Source of the DNA: an uncultured Bacillota bacterium
GTDB taxonomy: Bacteria > Bacillota > Dehalobacteriia > UBA4068 > UBA4997
Assembly: GCA_948907985.1 (NCBI GenBank)
Contig: CAQWMM010000001.1
Coordinates: 1-64,000, forward strand
DNA length: 64,000 bases
Direction: 5' to 3'
Shown here: in pieces, positions 5,184-15,291 of the stretch
How the letters are laid out: the number at the start of each line of letters is the position of its first letter
How positions within the stretch are numbered: the stretch's first letter is position 1
Translations under genes and position numbers: made by a program
Notes under the pieces: generated by a model
What the model was told of the DNA's origin: nothing
The model's input: only the letters and a program-made list of their open reading frames with translations
Database searches by the model: none

Positions 5184-7916
5184 ATGCCTGAATATCGTTC
5201 GGTTTCCGGCAGTGTGGCTGAGGATTTATTTATAGAGCTTTTCAGCGAGGCCTTTGGCGCTGAGAAAGCAGGATATCTGTATTCACAATATCATTTTTTT
5301 GACATCTATCAGAACAGCCGTTATGCGGATTTTGTGTTAGAAAACGGTTCTCGGCGGGTGGCCTTTGAAATTGACGATGAAGCGTCACATAATAAGAGTC
5401 TGATAGCGTCGGGCAAGTTTTATGATGATTTGCTGAAGCAGAACAGCATGATTTATTTGGGCTGGGAGGTATATCGTTGGGCGGTGCGGCAAATGCAGCA
5501 GCAGCGAGAGGCGGTTAAGGATGAGCTGCGGTTATTTTTAGGTAATCATCCGCAGTTCAAAGAAATTGAGGATTATTTGCCGACACAGCGGGCTAAGGCT
5601 TTGGACTGGGCAGATTTAGAGCTTAAGCAGCATCAGCTGGCGGCCTTGCGGGCGTTGGAGGAAATGCGAGCTAACAATGAAACCATTACCCTTTTATATC
5701 ATGCTACCGGTACAGGGAAGACGGTTACGGCAGTAATGGACGCCAAACGCTGTGCCGGGCGTACTTTGTTTTTGGCGCATACTCAGGAACTGGTTAATCA
5801 GGCAGCGGAAACCTTTGGCAGATTGTGGCCGGAGGTTTCGATTGGTCTTTTTATGGAGGCGGAAAAACAGCCGGGGGCTTTTGTGGTGTGCGGCAGTGTG
5901 CAAAGTGTGGCGTTGCATCTGGATAGCTTTAAGGATAATGATTTTGCTTATTTGATTGTGGACGAGGCGCATCATGCGGCAGCGGATACTTATCAGAAGG
6001 TGTTGGCGTATTTTAAGCCGGTCTTTACCTTGGGGCTGACGGCTACGCCAGAGCGTACAGATGATAATAAGGTCATTTTGGAAATATTCAAAAATACGGC
6101 GCATAAGCTGGATATTCAAACAGCAGTGGAGATTGGCGAGCTGGTGCCGATTCGTTGTATTCGCATACATACCAATATTGATCTAACCAAAGTGCGTTTT
6201 AACAGCGTGCAGTATAATATTCGGGATTTGGAAAGCAAAATTTATGTGCCGGAGCGGAACCGGCTGATTGTAGACACTTGGCTGCAAATGTGCAGAGGCA
6301 GACGAACGGTGATATTCTGTGCTTCGGTTAGACACGCCGAGCAGATTGCGGAGCTGTTTAGGGCTGCCGGAGTGAGAGCTGCGGCGGTGTCGGGCGGTAT
6401 GAAGAATACGGAACGCAAGGAATTTCAGGCCAGGTTCGTGGAACGGCAAATTGAGGTTTTGTGCGCCTGTGATTTACTGAATGAGGGGTGGGATTGTCCG
6501 GAGATTGAGGTGCTGTTCATGGCAAGGCCGACAATGTCTAAGGTGCTTTATACACAGCAACTGGGGCGGGGTATGCGTTTGTTTGAGGGGAAAGAGAGTC
6601 TGATGGTATTTGACTTTGTGGATAATGCCAGCCAGTATAATATGCCACAATCGCTGCACCGTTTGTTTAAGCTTAAAGATTACCGGCCGGGACAGCTGGC
6701 AGTTGCGCCTGCTGGGCAAAAAACGGCGGAGGCTGAGCTTTATGCCAGGGGCGAGAAGCCGGAGGCTCTGTTGGATTGGCCGGTTAATGCTACCGACTAT
6801 GAGCTGGTGGATATTTTTAACTGGCAGGAAGAAGCTGAGGGCATGATCTCGCAAATGGAGCTTGTGCGGAGATATGATTTATCAGTAGAAGAAAAAGGCA
6901 AGTATATGCATACTCCGATTTCTGTAAATAAGTTAGCGCAGACTGTTTTGAATATTGTTCAGAATGATAATGTGGCTGATATATGTTGTGGTTGTGGCAG
7001 TTTTTTGAATATGGCCGTTTTAGCAAAACCAAATGCCAGATATTATGGCTATGAGATAAATGAAAAAAATAAATTGATTGCAGATATACGAGCAGAATTG
7101 CTGGACGCAGATATATCTATCAATTTGGCAAATGTTTTTTCTCTTGGTGAGGATAAAACAAGTCCAAGATTTGATAAAATTTTTTCAAATTATCCTTTTG
7201 GCATAAAATACAGGAATCTGGACAATGGGGAAAAAATATTTGCTGATTTATCTCAAAAAATACCAGGTCTTTCTAAAGGTATCTCTTCAGATTGGCTTTT
7301 TAATACCTTGATATATAACTTGCTTTCTGATAATGGCAAGGCTATTGGGATTATGACTAATGGCAGCACTTGTAACAGCATTGATGAACTCATAAGGAAA
7401 TATTTTGTGGAGCAGGGAATGATAGAGGCTGTTATTGCTTTGCCGCCCAAAATGTTTTCTTATACTAATATTGCAACAACCATGATTATTCTTAGTAAAG
7501 GTAATAAAGCTGTGCGTATGGTTGATGCTACAAATATTTGCCAACAGGGCAGACGGTTCAATGAATTCAGTGAAGATGATATTCAACGGATCTGTTCTGC
7601 TTTGCAGGCGGATAGTGAAATAAGCAGGCTTGTTGATGCAGATAAATTGCGCATAAACAATTATGCTCTTAATTTAAGTCGGTATTTAGAGCAAAATTAT
7701 ACCTTGGAAGATGCAATAGTCTTTGGCGACATAATTAAATCTATTTCTCGGGGAGCGCCCTGCACCGCAAGTCAGTTAGATGAAATGGCAGCAAAGGGCG
7801 AAACCAATATGCAATATCTGATGCTGGCTAATATAAACGATGGCATTATTGACGATAATCTGCCATATTTAGCAAGCATTGAACCGAAATTTGAAAAGTA
7901 TTGTTTAAAAAAATAA
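5184..7916 (+). CDS. Single-chain nuclease-like / SF2 helicase / N6-adenine methyltransferase (type I/ISP-like), 3' part in another frame
   Basis: This is a 910-residue fusion. Residues about 1-110 hold a nuclease-like domain (RYADFVLE...VAFEIDDEASHN, then KQNSMIYLGWEVYRW). Residues about 150-500 are an SF2 helicase of COG1061 type: HATGTGKT at 173-180, VDEAHH at 259-264, LGLTATPERTD, and LNEGWDCP/QQLGRGMR in the second lobe. From about residue 570 a HsdM-like methyltransferase begins: DICCGCGSF (motif I, from 599) and SNYPFG (motif IV, N669). From about residue 820 it enters a specificity-type target domain (FGDIIKSISRGAPC). Related helicases as I know them continue differently after the VRRYDLSVEE region, and base composition becomes AT-richer from about 6880, suggesting a domain swap. 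The frame ends in TAA at 7914, right after seven A residues (7907-7913), and the S domain resumes in the +1 frame. Confidence 0.8.
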   Translation: MPEYRSVSGSVAEDLFIELFSEAFGAEKAGYLYSQYHFFDIYQNSRYADFVLENGSRRVAFEIDDEASHNKSLIASGKFYDDLLKQNSMIYLGWEVYRWAVRQMQQQREAVKDELRLFLGNHPQFKEIEDYLPTQRAKALDWADLELKQHQLAALRALEEMRANNETITLLYHATGTGKTVTAVMDAKRCAGRTLFLAHTQELVNQAAETFGRLWPEVSIGLFMEAEKQPGAFVVCGSVQSVALHLDSFKDNDFAYLIVDEAHHAAADTYQKVLAYFKPVFTLGLTATPERTDDNKVILEIFKNTAHKLDIQTAVEIGELVPIRCIRIHTNIDLTKVRFNSVQYNIRDLESKIYVPERNRLIVDTWLQMCRGRRTVIFCASVRHAEQIAELFRAAGVRAAAVSGGMKNTERKEFQARFVERQIEVLCACDLLNEGWDCPEIEVLFMARPTMSKVLYTQQLGRGMRLFEGKESLMVFDFVDNASQYNMPQSLHRLFKLKDYRPGQLAVAPAGQKTAEAELYARGEKPEALLDWPVNATDYELVDIFNWQEEAEGMISQMELVRRYDLSVEEKGKYMHTPISVNKLAQTVLNIVQNDNVADICCGCGSFLNMAVLAKPNARYYGYEINEKNKLIADIRAELLDADISINLANVFSLGEDKTSPRFDKIFSNYPFGIKYRNLDNGEKIFADLSQKIPGLSKGISSDWLFNTLIYNLLSDNGKAIGIMTNGSTCNSIDELIRKYFVEQGMIEAVIALPPKMFSYTNIATTMIILSKGNKAVRMVDATNICQQGRRFNEFSEDDIQRICSALQADSEISRLVDADKLRINNYALNLSRYLEQNYTLEDAIVFGDIIKSISRGAPCTASQLDEMAAKGETNMQYLMLANINDGIIDDNLPYLASIEPKFEKYCLKK

Positions 7917-7920
7917 TAGC

Positions 7921-8283
7921 TTGATTATTTCCAAAAACGGTTTGCCTTATAAAATAGCTGTGGCATCAGTTAAAGACGGGCAAAAAATTTTGGCCAGCGG
8001 TAATCTATATATAATCGAGTTGGAGACCACCAAGGTCGATCCGTATTATTTGAAAGCTTTTTTTGATAGTGAACATGGAGAGGCTGTTTTAAAAAGCATT
8101 AGCGTAGGTGCAGTTGTGCTTAATATTGGCGTTGAAAGTTTAAAAAAGATTATGGTGCCAATTTTGCCATTAGAAGAGCAACAGAAAATTGCGCAGGAAT
8201 ATAAAGCAAAATTGGCGGAAATAGCGGATATTAAATCTCGGCTAGCAAAAGAATTAGATAGTTTGCATAAGATATTTAAATAA
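7921..8283 (+). CDS. C-terminal part of the specificity (TRD) domain, displaced by a frameshift
   Basis: This 120-codon frame continues the preceding protein: IISKNGLPYKIAVAS, a VVLNIGVESLKKIMVPI segment and PLEEQQKIAQEYKAKLAEI followed by a coiled coil. That is the usual end of a type I specificity subunit target domain. The upstream gene stops at EKYCLKK in the other frame; removing one A from the A7 run (7907-7913) joins them as KYCLKNNSLIISKNG and restores a protein of about 1030 residues. A TTG at 7921 has no ribosome site of its own. Possible readings are a phase-variable ON/OFF switch, programmed slippage, a sequencing error or a dead gene. Confidence 0.75.
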   Translation: MIISKNGLPYKIAVASVKDGQKILASGNLYIIELETTKVDPYYLKAFFDSEHGEAVLKSISVGAVVLNIGVESLKKIMVPILPLEEQQKIAQEYKAKLAEIADIKSRLAKELDSLHKIFK

Positions 8284-8338
8284 ATTTTGCAGATACAAGC
8301 AATGCGGCTGAAAATATGATTATGGGGAGGCATAAACA

Positions 8339-10099
8339 ATGTCTGATGATAAAATGAACGTGGTGGGCACGAATATTGCCGAAAAAGCAACAATGATTTG
8401 GAATGTGGCGGATATGCTGCGAGGGCCTTTTAAACCGCATGAATATGGTTTGGTTATTTTGCCAATGACGGTGGTGAAGCGTTTTCATGATTGCCTGCTG
8501 CCGACGCATGAGGCCGTGCTGGAGCAATATGAGAAAATCAAGCATTTATCGGTTATTAAGGGCTTTTTGACTAAGGCTGCCGGTTATCAGTTTTACAACA
8601 TCAGCAAGTTTACCTTTGATTCTCTGCTGGCCGACCCGGATAATATTGAGAGCAATTTCCGGGATTATCTGGCCGGGTTTTCCGGCAATGTGCAGGACGT
8701 TTTGGCGAAGTTTGATTTTGATAATATTATCAGGCGCATGGTGGAGAGCAACACGCTTTATCTGGTGATTAAGGAGTTTAATACGGCTAAGGGCTACTTG
8801 GGGCCGGACAAGATTGCGGCGGTGGACTGCGGCTATATTTTTGAGGACTTGGTGCGACGTTTTTCCGAATCCTTTGGGGAGGAGGCCGGGGCGCATTTCA
8901 CCAGCCGGGATATTATCTATTTGATGACGGATTTGCTGCTGGCGGACGCTGATTTGAGCCAGGCCGGCAATATTACGGTATATGATATGGCGATGGGCAC
9001 CAGCCAGATGTTGTCTTGTATGGAGGAGCGTATTCATGATTTGAACGCTGAGGTGGAGGTTACTTGCTTTGGGCAGGAGTTTAACCCCTCCACATTTGCT
9101 ATTGCCAAGGCGGATATGATGATTCGGGGCGGCGACCCCAATAATATGCGGTTTGGGGACACGCTCTCTGACGACCAGTTTAAGGGCTACACCTTTCAAT
9201 ATGCGATTTCCAATCCGCCCTTTGGTATTGACTGGAAGCGGGAGCAAAAGGCGGTGGAGGCCGAGGCGGCGTTGGGCGAGGCTGGGCGTTTTGCGCCGGG
9301 CTTGCCGAAGATTTCCGACGGGCAGCAGCTTTTTGTGCTGAACGGTTTATCTAAGCTGGCGGGCAATGGCAAAATGGCGATTATTCAAAACGGCTCGCCT
9401 TTGTTTTCCGGCGACGCCGGCAGCGGCCCCTCTAATATCCGGCAGTACATATTGGAAAATGATTGGCTGGATTGTATTATTCAGCTTTCCACTGATATGT
9501 TTATGAACACCGGTATCAGCACTTATATTTGGATTTTGAGTAAGGACAAACCGGCGGAGCGCGTGGGCAAGGTGCAGCTGATTGACGCATCGCATTGTGC
9601 GGAACCTCGCCGTAAAAGCATTGGCACTAAGCGAAATGATATAAGCGAGCATTGCCGGGATTTGATTGTGCAGGCCTATGGGGAATATCTTAACAACAGA
9701 TTTTATGGTGATAAGGGCGGTATATACTGCGAAAGCAAGATTTTTGACAGTGTGGAGTTTGGTTACAACAAAATTGTGGTGGAGCGGCCGCAGCGGGATG
9801 AGAATGGCGAGGTTGTGTTGAAAAAGGGCAAGCCGGTGGCGGACGCGGCCCTGCGGGACACGGAAAACGTGCCGCTGGCGCAGGATATTGACAGCTATTT
9901 TGCGCGGGAAGTTTTGCCTTATGCGCCGGACGCCTGGATTGACAAGAAGAAAACCAAGGTGGGCTATGAGATTCCGATGACTAGGTATTTTTACGAGTAT
10001 CAGCCGCCGGAGCCGGCGGAGGCGATTGCGGAGCGGATTAAGGCGTTGGAAGCAGACATTGCCGCCGGGCTGGAAATGCTGTTTCCTAAGGAGGGCTGA
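8339..10099 (+). CDS. hsdM: Type I restriction-modification methyltransferase subunit HsdM
   Basis: This 586-residue protein starts with an HsdM N-terminal helical domain (NIAEKATMIWNVADMLRGPF, then EYGLVILPMTVVKRF). It contains motif IV SNPPFG at about 290-295 and the IIQNGSPLFSGDAGSGPS segment. Motif I reads YDMAMGTSQML instead of the usual DPxCGTGG, so the AdoMet loop is divergent; whether this subfamily is active with that loop is not known to me. With HsdS it would methylate adenine in the target. The ATG at 8339 follows GGGGAGG (8321-8327) with a 11-bp gap. hsdS begins 3 bp after its stop. Confidence 0.92.
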   Translation: MSDDKMNVVGTNIAEKATMIWNVADMLRGPFKPHEYGLVILPMTVVKRFHDCLLPTHEAVLEQYEKIKHLSVIKGFLTKAAGYQFYNISKFTFDSLLADPDNIESNFRDYLAGFSGNVQDVLAKFDFDNIIRRMVESNTLYLVIKEFNTAKGYLGPDKIAAVDCGYIFEDLVRRFSESFGEEAGAHFTSRDIIYLMTDLLLADADLSQAGNITVYDMAMGTSQMLSCMEERIHDLNAEVEVTCFGQEFNPSTFAIAKADMMIRGGDPNNMRFGDTLSDDQFKGYTFQYAISNPPFGIDWKREQKAVEAEAALGEAGRFAPGLPKISDGQQLFVLNGLSKLAGNGKMAIIQNGSPLFSGDAGSGPSNIRQYILENDWLDCIIQLSTDMFMNTGISTYIWILSKDKPAERVGKVQLIDASHCAEPRRKSIGTKRNDISEHCRDLIVQAYGEYLNNRFYGDKGGIYCESKIFDSVEFGYNKIVVERPQRDENGEVVLKKGKPVADAALRDTENVPLAQDIDSYFAREVLPYAPDAWIDKKKTKVGYEIPMTRYFYEYQPPEPAEAIAERIKALEADIAAGLEMLFPKEG

Positions 10100-10102
10100 T
10101 TT

Positions 10103-11368
10103 ATGGCGCGCAAAATGAAAAACAGCGGTATTGAATGGATTGGGGAAATTCCGGAAGATTGGGAATATTCTAAATTAAAATATTTCTTTGATTTTGAAAA
10201 AGGAAAAAATGCTGCCCTATATACTCAAGAATATATAGGGCAGCATATAGGAGATTTTCCTGTTTATAGTGGTCAAACTGGGAACGATGGAGTAATGGGA
10301 AAAATTGATACTTATGATTATGATATTGATGAGTGTTTATTTACAACTACTGTTGGCGCTAAAGTAATGACGCCCAAAATATTAAGTAAGAAATTCAATC
10401 TATCTCAAAACTGTTTGATTATGAAAAAAATAAAGAAAAGTGATATTAGATATTTTTATTATCTTTTAATATCTTTATTTGATTATGAAAAATCACATAT
10501 TCCATCATATATGCAACCCTCATTAAGAATAGACGAGTTAAATAGGTATTGTTTTTATGTTCCAGAAATTAGTGAACAGCAGTGCATTGCTGATTTTCTT
10601 GACACAAAGTGCGCTCAGATTGACGAAATTTTGCAAAAAACCCGTGACACCATTGCGGAGTACAAAAAGCTAAAGCAATCAATAATCACGCAGGCTGTCA
10701 CCAAAGGGGTGCGTGGCAAGCGGCCAATGAAAGATAGCGGCATTGAGTGGATTGGGGAGATACCGAAGGAGTGGGAAGTAAAAAAACTTAAATATTGTGC
10801 TATATTTGCTCCAAACTGTAATACTGACAAATTTAATGCTGATACAGAAGTGACATTTTCTCCGATGGAGTGCATACATAATGGTTTTTTTGAAAATCGA
10901 AAATCAACTTTTGCATTGTTTAATTCATCTTATACTCAATATCAAGAGGGTGATATAGTTTTTGCAAAAGTAACGCCTTGCTTTGAAAATGGCAATATTG
11001 CTATTATGGAAAATTTGTTTTCTGGATTTGGGTTTGGCAGTTCAGAGCTATTCATCGTTCGACCTCTTACTGTAGATACTAGATACTTATTTTATTTTCT
11101 ACAAAATGACATTTTTAAAACAGTAGCATGTTCTACCATGACAGGTACAGGAGGTTTGAAAAGAGTTTCTTCAATGTTTGTAAGAAATTATTTTGTTTTA
11201 TTACCAGAAAAAACTGAGCAGCAGGAAATTGCTGCATATCTTGACCAAAAATGTGCTGAAATAGACAAACTCATTGAGAAAAAAGAACAGTTGGTTGGTG
11301 AATTGGAAAATTACAAAAAATCGCTGATTTATGAATATGTTACCGGGAAAAAGGAGGTTGTTATATAG
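10103..11368 (+). CDS. hsdS: Type I restriction-modification specificity subunit HsdS
   Basis: This 421-residue protein has two target-recognition domains, each opened by the same motif: SGIEWIGEIPEDWEYSKLK (about residues 8-26) and SGIEWIGEIPKEWEVKKLK (about 212-230). Each is closed by the EQQ-containing central and C-terminal helices (ISEQQCIADFLDTKCAQID and TEQQEIAAYLDQKCAEIDK) that set the TRD spacing. It therefore should specify a bipartite site. The TRD parts are AT-richer than the conserved helices, as expected for exchanged domains. AAGGAGGGC at 10088-10096 overlaps the end of hsdM and serves as ribosome site. Confidence 0.94.
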   Translation: MARKMKNSGIEWIGEIPEDWEYSKLKYFFDFEKGKNAALYTQEYIGQHIGDFPVYSGQTGNDGVMGKIDTYDYDIDECLFTTTVGAKVMTPKILSKKFNLSQNCLIMKKIKKSDIRYFYYLLISLFDYEKSHIPSYMQPSLRIDELNRYCFYVPEISEQQCIADFLDTKCAQIDEILQKTRDTIAEYKKLKQSIITQAVTKGVRGKRPMKDSGIEWIGEIPKEWEVKKLKYCAIFAPNCNTDKFNADTEVTFSPMECIHNGFFENRKSTFALFNSSYTQYQEGDIVFAKVTPCFENGNIAIMENLFSGFGFGSSELFIVRPLTVDTRYLFYFLQNDIFKTVACSTMTGTGGLKRVSSMFVRNYFVLLPEKTEQQEIAAYLDQKCAEIDKLIEKKEQLVGELENYKKSLIYEYVTGKKEVVI

Positions 11369-11372
11369 AAGT

Positions 11373-12035
11373 ATGTTTGGAAAAAATAATTTTTTACTTA
11401 CGCTTGCGATTATTTATGGTTTACTTGCGATAGTACAAGCTAATATTAATGGTTTATTTGAAACAAAATTTTATCATTCGATTGCTTTTATTTCATTTAC
11501 AATAACAGGTTGTGAATCCATACGTAGCATAACTAAGTGTATACTTCAGTATACAAGGAGTATAGATTCTATAATGGCGATACGAAGAAGAGAAATAATG
11601 AAACACATAAATGTATTTAGCGAGTATACTTTTCTTAGTGATGAAATTAATGATTTTCAAAAAATTATTAATGAAAAGGAGAAAAAACAAAAAAACAAAT
11701 TTTGGAACTTATTATTTTATTTCAATTCTGCATTACCATTTATCGAAGTTTTTTTAGTTGTTTCTATTATTTTAATTTTTCCATTACTTAATCCTCCAGA
11801 TAATTTGAATAATGCAAAAATTGTTAATGCTATGTCATTAGCAACTTTGGCATTTGCATTTATATCAATATATTGTAACGATTACGTTGCGAATGATTTA
11901 AAACAAGCTGATGAAAGAATTGCGCTTGAAACAATGTGTTCAAATTATTATTTAAACATTATAAAAAAGATTTCTATGTATCAAAAAAATAATAATGCTA
12001 ATGAAGATAAAGAATTTAATGATAATGAAAAATAA
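11373..12035 (+). CDS. Four-helix membrane protein inside the type I R-M operon (unknown function)
   Basis: About 220 residues, not recognised. Hydrophobic stretches are FLLTLAIIYGLLAIV, YHSIAFISFTITG, the LLFYFNSALPFIEVF-VVSIILIFPLL hairpin-like stretch and AMSLATLAFAFISIYC, giving about four transmembrane helices. A long charged cytoplasmic-type loop (FQKIINEKEKKQKNK) sits between the second and third, with an acidic Asn-rich tail. It starts just after hsdS; ATG 11373 lies 15 bp after AAGGAGG (11351-11357), and TTG 11358 is too close. Very AT-rich compared with hsdM/hsdR. It could be an accessory abortive-infection-type membrane effector of the R-M operon or simply an inserted cargo gene; neither is shown. 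Confidence 0.75.
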   Translation: MFGKNNFLLTLAIIYGLLAIVQANINGLFETKFYHSIAFISFTITGCESIRSITKCILQYTRSIDSIMAIRRREIMKHINVFSEYTFLSDEINDFQKIINEKEKKQKNKFWNLLFYFNSALPFIEVFLVVSIILIFPLLNPPDNLNNAKIVNAMSLATLAFAFISIYCNDYVANDLKQADERIALETMCSNYYLNIIKKISMYQKNNNANEDKEFNDNEK

Positions 12036-12182
12036 AGATTATTTTGTGTACATATGCAAAAAAGGAAGTATTGTTTTTATGTTGAAAAATAATAAAGTTA
12101 GTTAGTGAATTGCAGGAAAATTCAGTTATTAAGAAATACTTAATAACTGCCGCATATTGCAAAACAAGTAATTATGAAATGC

Positions 12183-12207
12183 AACTATCCGGAAATTCCG
12201 GATAGTT
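12183..12207. repeat. Perfect inverted repeat upstream of hsdR
   Basis: AACTATCCGG (12183-12192) and CCGGATAGTT (12198-12207) around a 5-bp loop, in the 251-bp gap before hsdR. There is no T tract, so an operator or mRNA hairpin controlling hsdR is as likely as a terminator. Nothing else was seen in the gap 12036-12286 apart from the hsdR ribosome site. Confidence 0.5.
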
Positions 12208-12286
12208 CAATCTGAGGGTAAGCGGTAGGTGCAACGAGAAATTGCGCATTACAAACTGCAAATGATTATTCTAAGGAGGACAAATA

Positions 12287-15268
12287 ATGGCCATCACGGA
12301 TACCAGCGAAAAACGCTTTGAAGAGGATATAACCAGCTTTTGGTTATCGTCTGCTGGCGGTTACACCCACAACGCCGATATATATAATCCTACCCTTGGC
12401 GTTTTCCCGGCCACTTTAATTCGTTTTGTGCAGCAAACCCAGCCCAAGGCGTGGGCCAGGTTTGTTAATCAGAATAAGGTTGAGCCGGAGAAGAAGTTTT
12501 GCCAGGCTTTCAACAATGCCTGCGATGTGAACGGATTGTTGTATGTTCTGCGCCACGGTTTTAAGCACCGCGGCATAACTTTTCGGATTTGCTATTTCAA
12601 GCCGGAATCAGGGCTTAACCAAAAGGACGCTGCGCTTTATGCACAAAATGAAATCACCTGCAACCGCCAGTGGTTTTATTCCGCGGAACATCATAAATCG
12701 GTAGATGTGGTGCTGGCAGTAAATGGTATTCCAGTGTTTGCTTTGGAGTTGAAAAATCAGTACACCGGGCAAAACGTGGATAACGCCAAGGCGCAATGGA
12801 TGTACGATCGGGACCCCAGGGAAATCTGCTTTCAGTTTAACAAGCGCATTTTGGGCTATTTTTGCGTTGACCACACCGAGGTTTGGTTGGCTACCAAGCT
12901 GGCGGGCAAGGACACTTACTTTTTGCCGTTTAACCAGGGTTCCAACGGGGCGGGCAACGACGGCGGCAAGGGCAATCCGCCCAACCCGGACAGTTATCCC
13001 ACCGCCTATTTGTGGGAAGATGTTTTGCAAAAGGATAGTATGCTGGATATATTGCAGAAGTTTATGCACCTGGAAATTAAAGACGGCAAAAAGACCTTGA
13101 TTTTTCCGCGTTATCATCAGCTGGACGTGGTGCGTAAGCTGCTGGCGGATGTTTATGCGCATGGGGCTGGCCGCAATTATCTCATTCAGCACAGCGCCGG
13201 TTCTGGTAAATCCAATTCGATCGCCTGGACGGCCTACCGCTTGGCCAAGCTGCATAATGCGGATGATGTGCCGGTTTTCCGCAGCGTTATCGTGGTAACG
13301 GACAGGACGGTTCTGGACAAACAGTTGCAGCAAACGATTGCCGATTTTGACCACACGGACGGTGTGGTGGAAACCATTGGCGAGGATAAAACCGCCAAGG
13401 ATTTGCGCGACGCTATCAACAACGGTGCGCTGATTATTGTTACCACCTTGCAAAAATTTCCAGTTATCTATCAGGAGGTGGAAAAAGCGGCCGGCAAAAA
13501 TTATGCGGTTATTGTGGACGAGGCTCATTCCTCTCAAACCGGTCATTCCGCCTTGAAGCTGAAAGCGGCCCTGGCTGATACCGACGACGCCTTGCAGGAA
13601 TATGCGGAAATTGAGGGCAAGGAGGCGGCGGAGCTGGACGCGGACGACCGGCTTTTGCAGGAAATGCTGGTGCACGGCAAGCACCGCAATTTGTCGTTCT
13701 TTGCTTTCACGGCCACGCCCAAGGATAAAACGCTGGAGCTTTTCGGCACGGAGCAGGCGGACGGCTCATTCCATCCGTTTCACATCTATAGTATGCGGCA
13801 GGCCATTGAGGAGGGCTTCATTTTAGATGTGCTGCAAAATTATATGACCTATGCGACCTGTTTTAAAATCGCCAAAACCACGCCGGATAATCCGGAAGTG
13901 CCCAGCAGCCGGGCGGCCAAGGTGATCCGCAAATATCAGGAGCTGCACCCGTATAATATCAGCCAAAAATCGCAAATTATTGTGGAAACCTTTCGGGAAA
14001 CCACTAAACATAAGATTGGCGGCAAGGGGAAGATGATGGTGGTGACCTCTTCCCGGCTGGCGGCGGTGCGCTATTTTCACGAGATGAAACGCTACATAGA
14101 GCAGCATAAATATGACGATGTAAACATACTGGCGGCATTTTCCGGCAGCGTTCTGGACGGCGATGTTGAATATACGGAGCCGAAGCTGAATGTGCGCAAG
14201 GACGGCAGCCATATTGCGGAAAGCCAGACCAAGCAGGAGTTTCACGACAATTTTAATGTGCTGGTTGTGGCGGAAAAATATCAGACGGGCTTTGACGAGC
14301 CGCTGCTGCACACGATGATTGTCGATAAAAAGCTAAAAGGGGTTAAGGCGGTGCAGACGCTGTCCCGGCTGAATCGTACTTGTAGCGGCAAAAACGACAC
14401 TTTTATTCTGGATTTTTTCAATTCCAAAGATGATATTCTGGAGGCATTTCAGCCGTTTTATCAAGAAACCTATCTGGAGCAGGAAATCAATGTTGATTTG
14501 ATTTATAAAACTCAAAAGGAACTGCGGGGTTTTGCGGTTTACAGTGATAATGATATTGAGGCTTTTGCCAAGGAATATTTTCGCAATAGTAAGCAGGATA
14601 GTAAATCGCTGGGGCGCATGACCAGCGTTTTAAAGCCGGTGGCGGAGCGTTATAATCTGAAATCTGCCGATGAACGTTATCAATTCCGGCGGCTGGTGCG
14701 CAGTTTTATTAAATGGTATGGCTATATATCGCAAATTGTGCGAATGTTTGATGCGGAGCTGCACAAGGAAAACCTGTTTTGTTCATATCTTTTGGGGCTG
14801 TTGCCGCCGGAAAGCGTTGATATGGTTGATATTGAAAGCAAGCTCAAGCTGGAGTATTATAAGCTGCAAAAGACTTTCGCAGGTACGATTTTGTTGGCTA
14901 AAGCCAAGGGCAGTTTTGAGCCTGCCAAACAAAAAGGGGCGGCCGGACAAGAGCAAAAAGAGCCTTTGGCCGAGATTATTGAAAAGATAAACGAACGCTA
15001 TAAAGGACAGTTTACGGCAGGTGATAGAGTGTTGTTGACAGCTTTGCACAGCAAACTGCTGGAAAATAAAAAACTGCGGAATATGGCTCAATCATCTGAT
15101 CCTCAGATTTTTACAGAAAGCATTTTTCCAGGGGTGTTTAATAATGTGGCTATGGAAAGTTATGTGGAATCTCAGGATACATATACAGCACTTTTTGAGG
15201 ATCAGGATAAATACAATTCTGTAATGAGCGCTCTTGCTGAGATTTTGTACCGGGAAATGCGGGCGTAG
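12287..15268 (+). CDS. hsdR: Type I restriction endonuclease/translocase subunit HsdR
   Basis: This 993-residue protein has an N-terminal PD-(D/E)XK nuclease: [20 protein letters not shown] with D at about 140 and E-L-K at about 153-155, then a Q-rich motif [14 protein letters not shown]. The SF2 translocase follows: [13 protein letters not shown] (about 302-314), [10 protein letters not shown] (about 410), FTATPKDKT and [12 protein letters not shown] plus LSRLNRT in lobe 2. A C-terminal helical domain binds HsdM/HsdS. It cleaves unmethylated DNA after ATP-driven translocation. AAGGAGGACAAATA precedes the ATG. It is separated from hsdS by the membrane protein gene. Length and motifs are complete. 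Confidence 0.96.
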   Translation: MAITDTSEKRFEEDITSFWLSSAGGYTHNADIYNPTLGVFPATLIRFVQQTQPKAWARFVNQNKVEPEKKFCQAFNNACDVNGLLYVLRHGFKHRGITFRICYFKPESGLNQKDAALYAQNEITCNRQWFYSAEHHKSVDVVLAVNGIPVFALELKNQYTGQNVDNAKAQWMYDRDPREICFQFNKRILGYFCVDHTEVWLATKLAGKDTYFLPFNQGSNGAGNDGGKGNPPNPDSYPTAYLWEDVLQKDSMLDILQKFMHLEIKDGKKTLIFPRYHQLDVVRKLLADVYAHGAGRNYLIQHSAGSGKSNSIAWTAYRLAKLHNADDVPVFRSVIVVTDRTVLDKQLQQTIADFDHTDGVVETIGEDKTAKDLRDAINNGALIIVTTLQKFPVIYQEVEKAAGKNYAVIVDEAHSSQTGHSALKLKAALADTDDALQEYAEIEGKEAAELDADDRLLQEMLVHGKHRNLSFFAFTATPKDKTLELFGTEQADGSFHPFHIYSMRQAIEEGFILDVLQNYMTYATCFKIAKTTPDNPEVPSSRAAKVIRKYQELHPYNISQKSQIIVETFRETTKHKIGGKGKMMVVTSSRLAAVRYFHEMKRYIEQHKYDDVNILAAFSGSVLDGDVEYTEPKLNVRKDGSHIAESQTKQEFHDNFNVLVVAEKYQTGFDEPLLHTMIVDKKLKGVKAVQTLSRLNRTCSGKNDTFILDFFNSKDDILEAFQPFYQETYLEQEINVDLIYKTQKELRGFAVYSDNDIEAFAKEYFRNSKQDSKSLGRMTSVLKPVAERYNLKSADERYQFRRLVRSFIKWYGYISQIVRMFDAELHKENLFCSYLLGLLPPESVDMVDIESKLKLEYYKLQKTFAGTILLAKAKGSFEPAKQKGAAGQEQKEPLAEIIEKINERYKGQFTAGDRVLLTALHSKLLENKKLRNMAQSSDPQIFTESIFPGVFNNVAMESYVESQDTYTALFEDQDKYNSVMSALAEILYREMRA

Positions 15269-15291
15269 TTTATGATAATGGAGATGATAAT

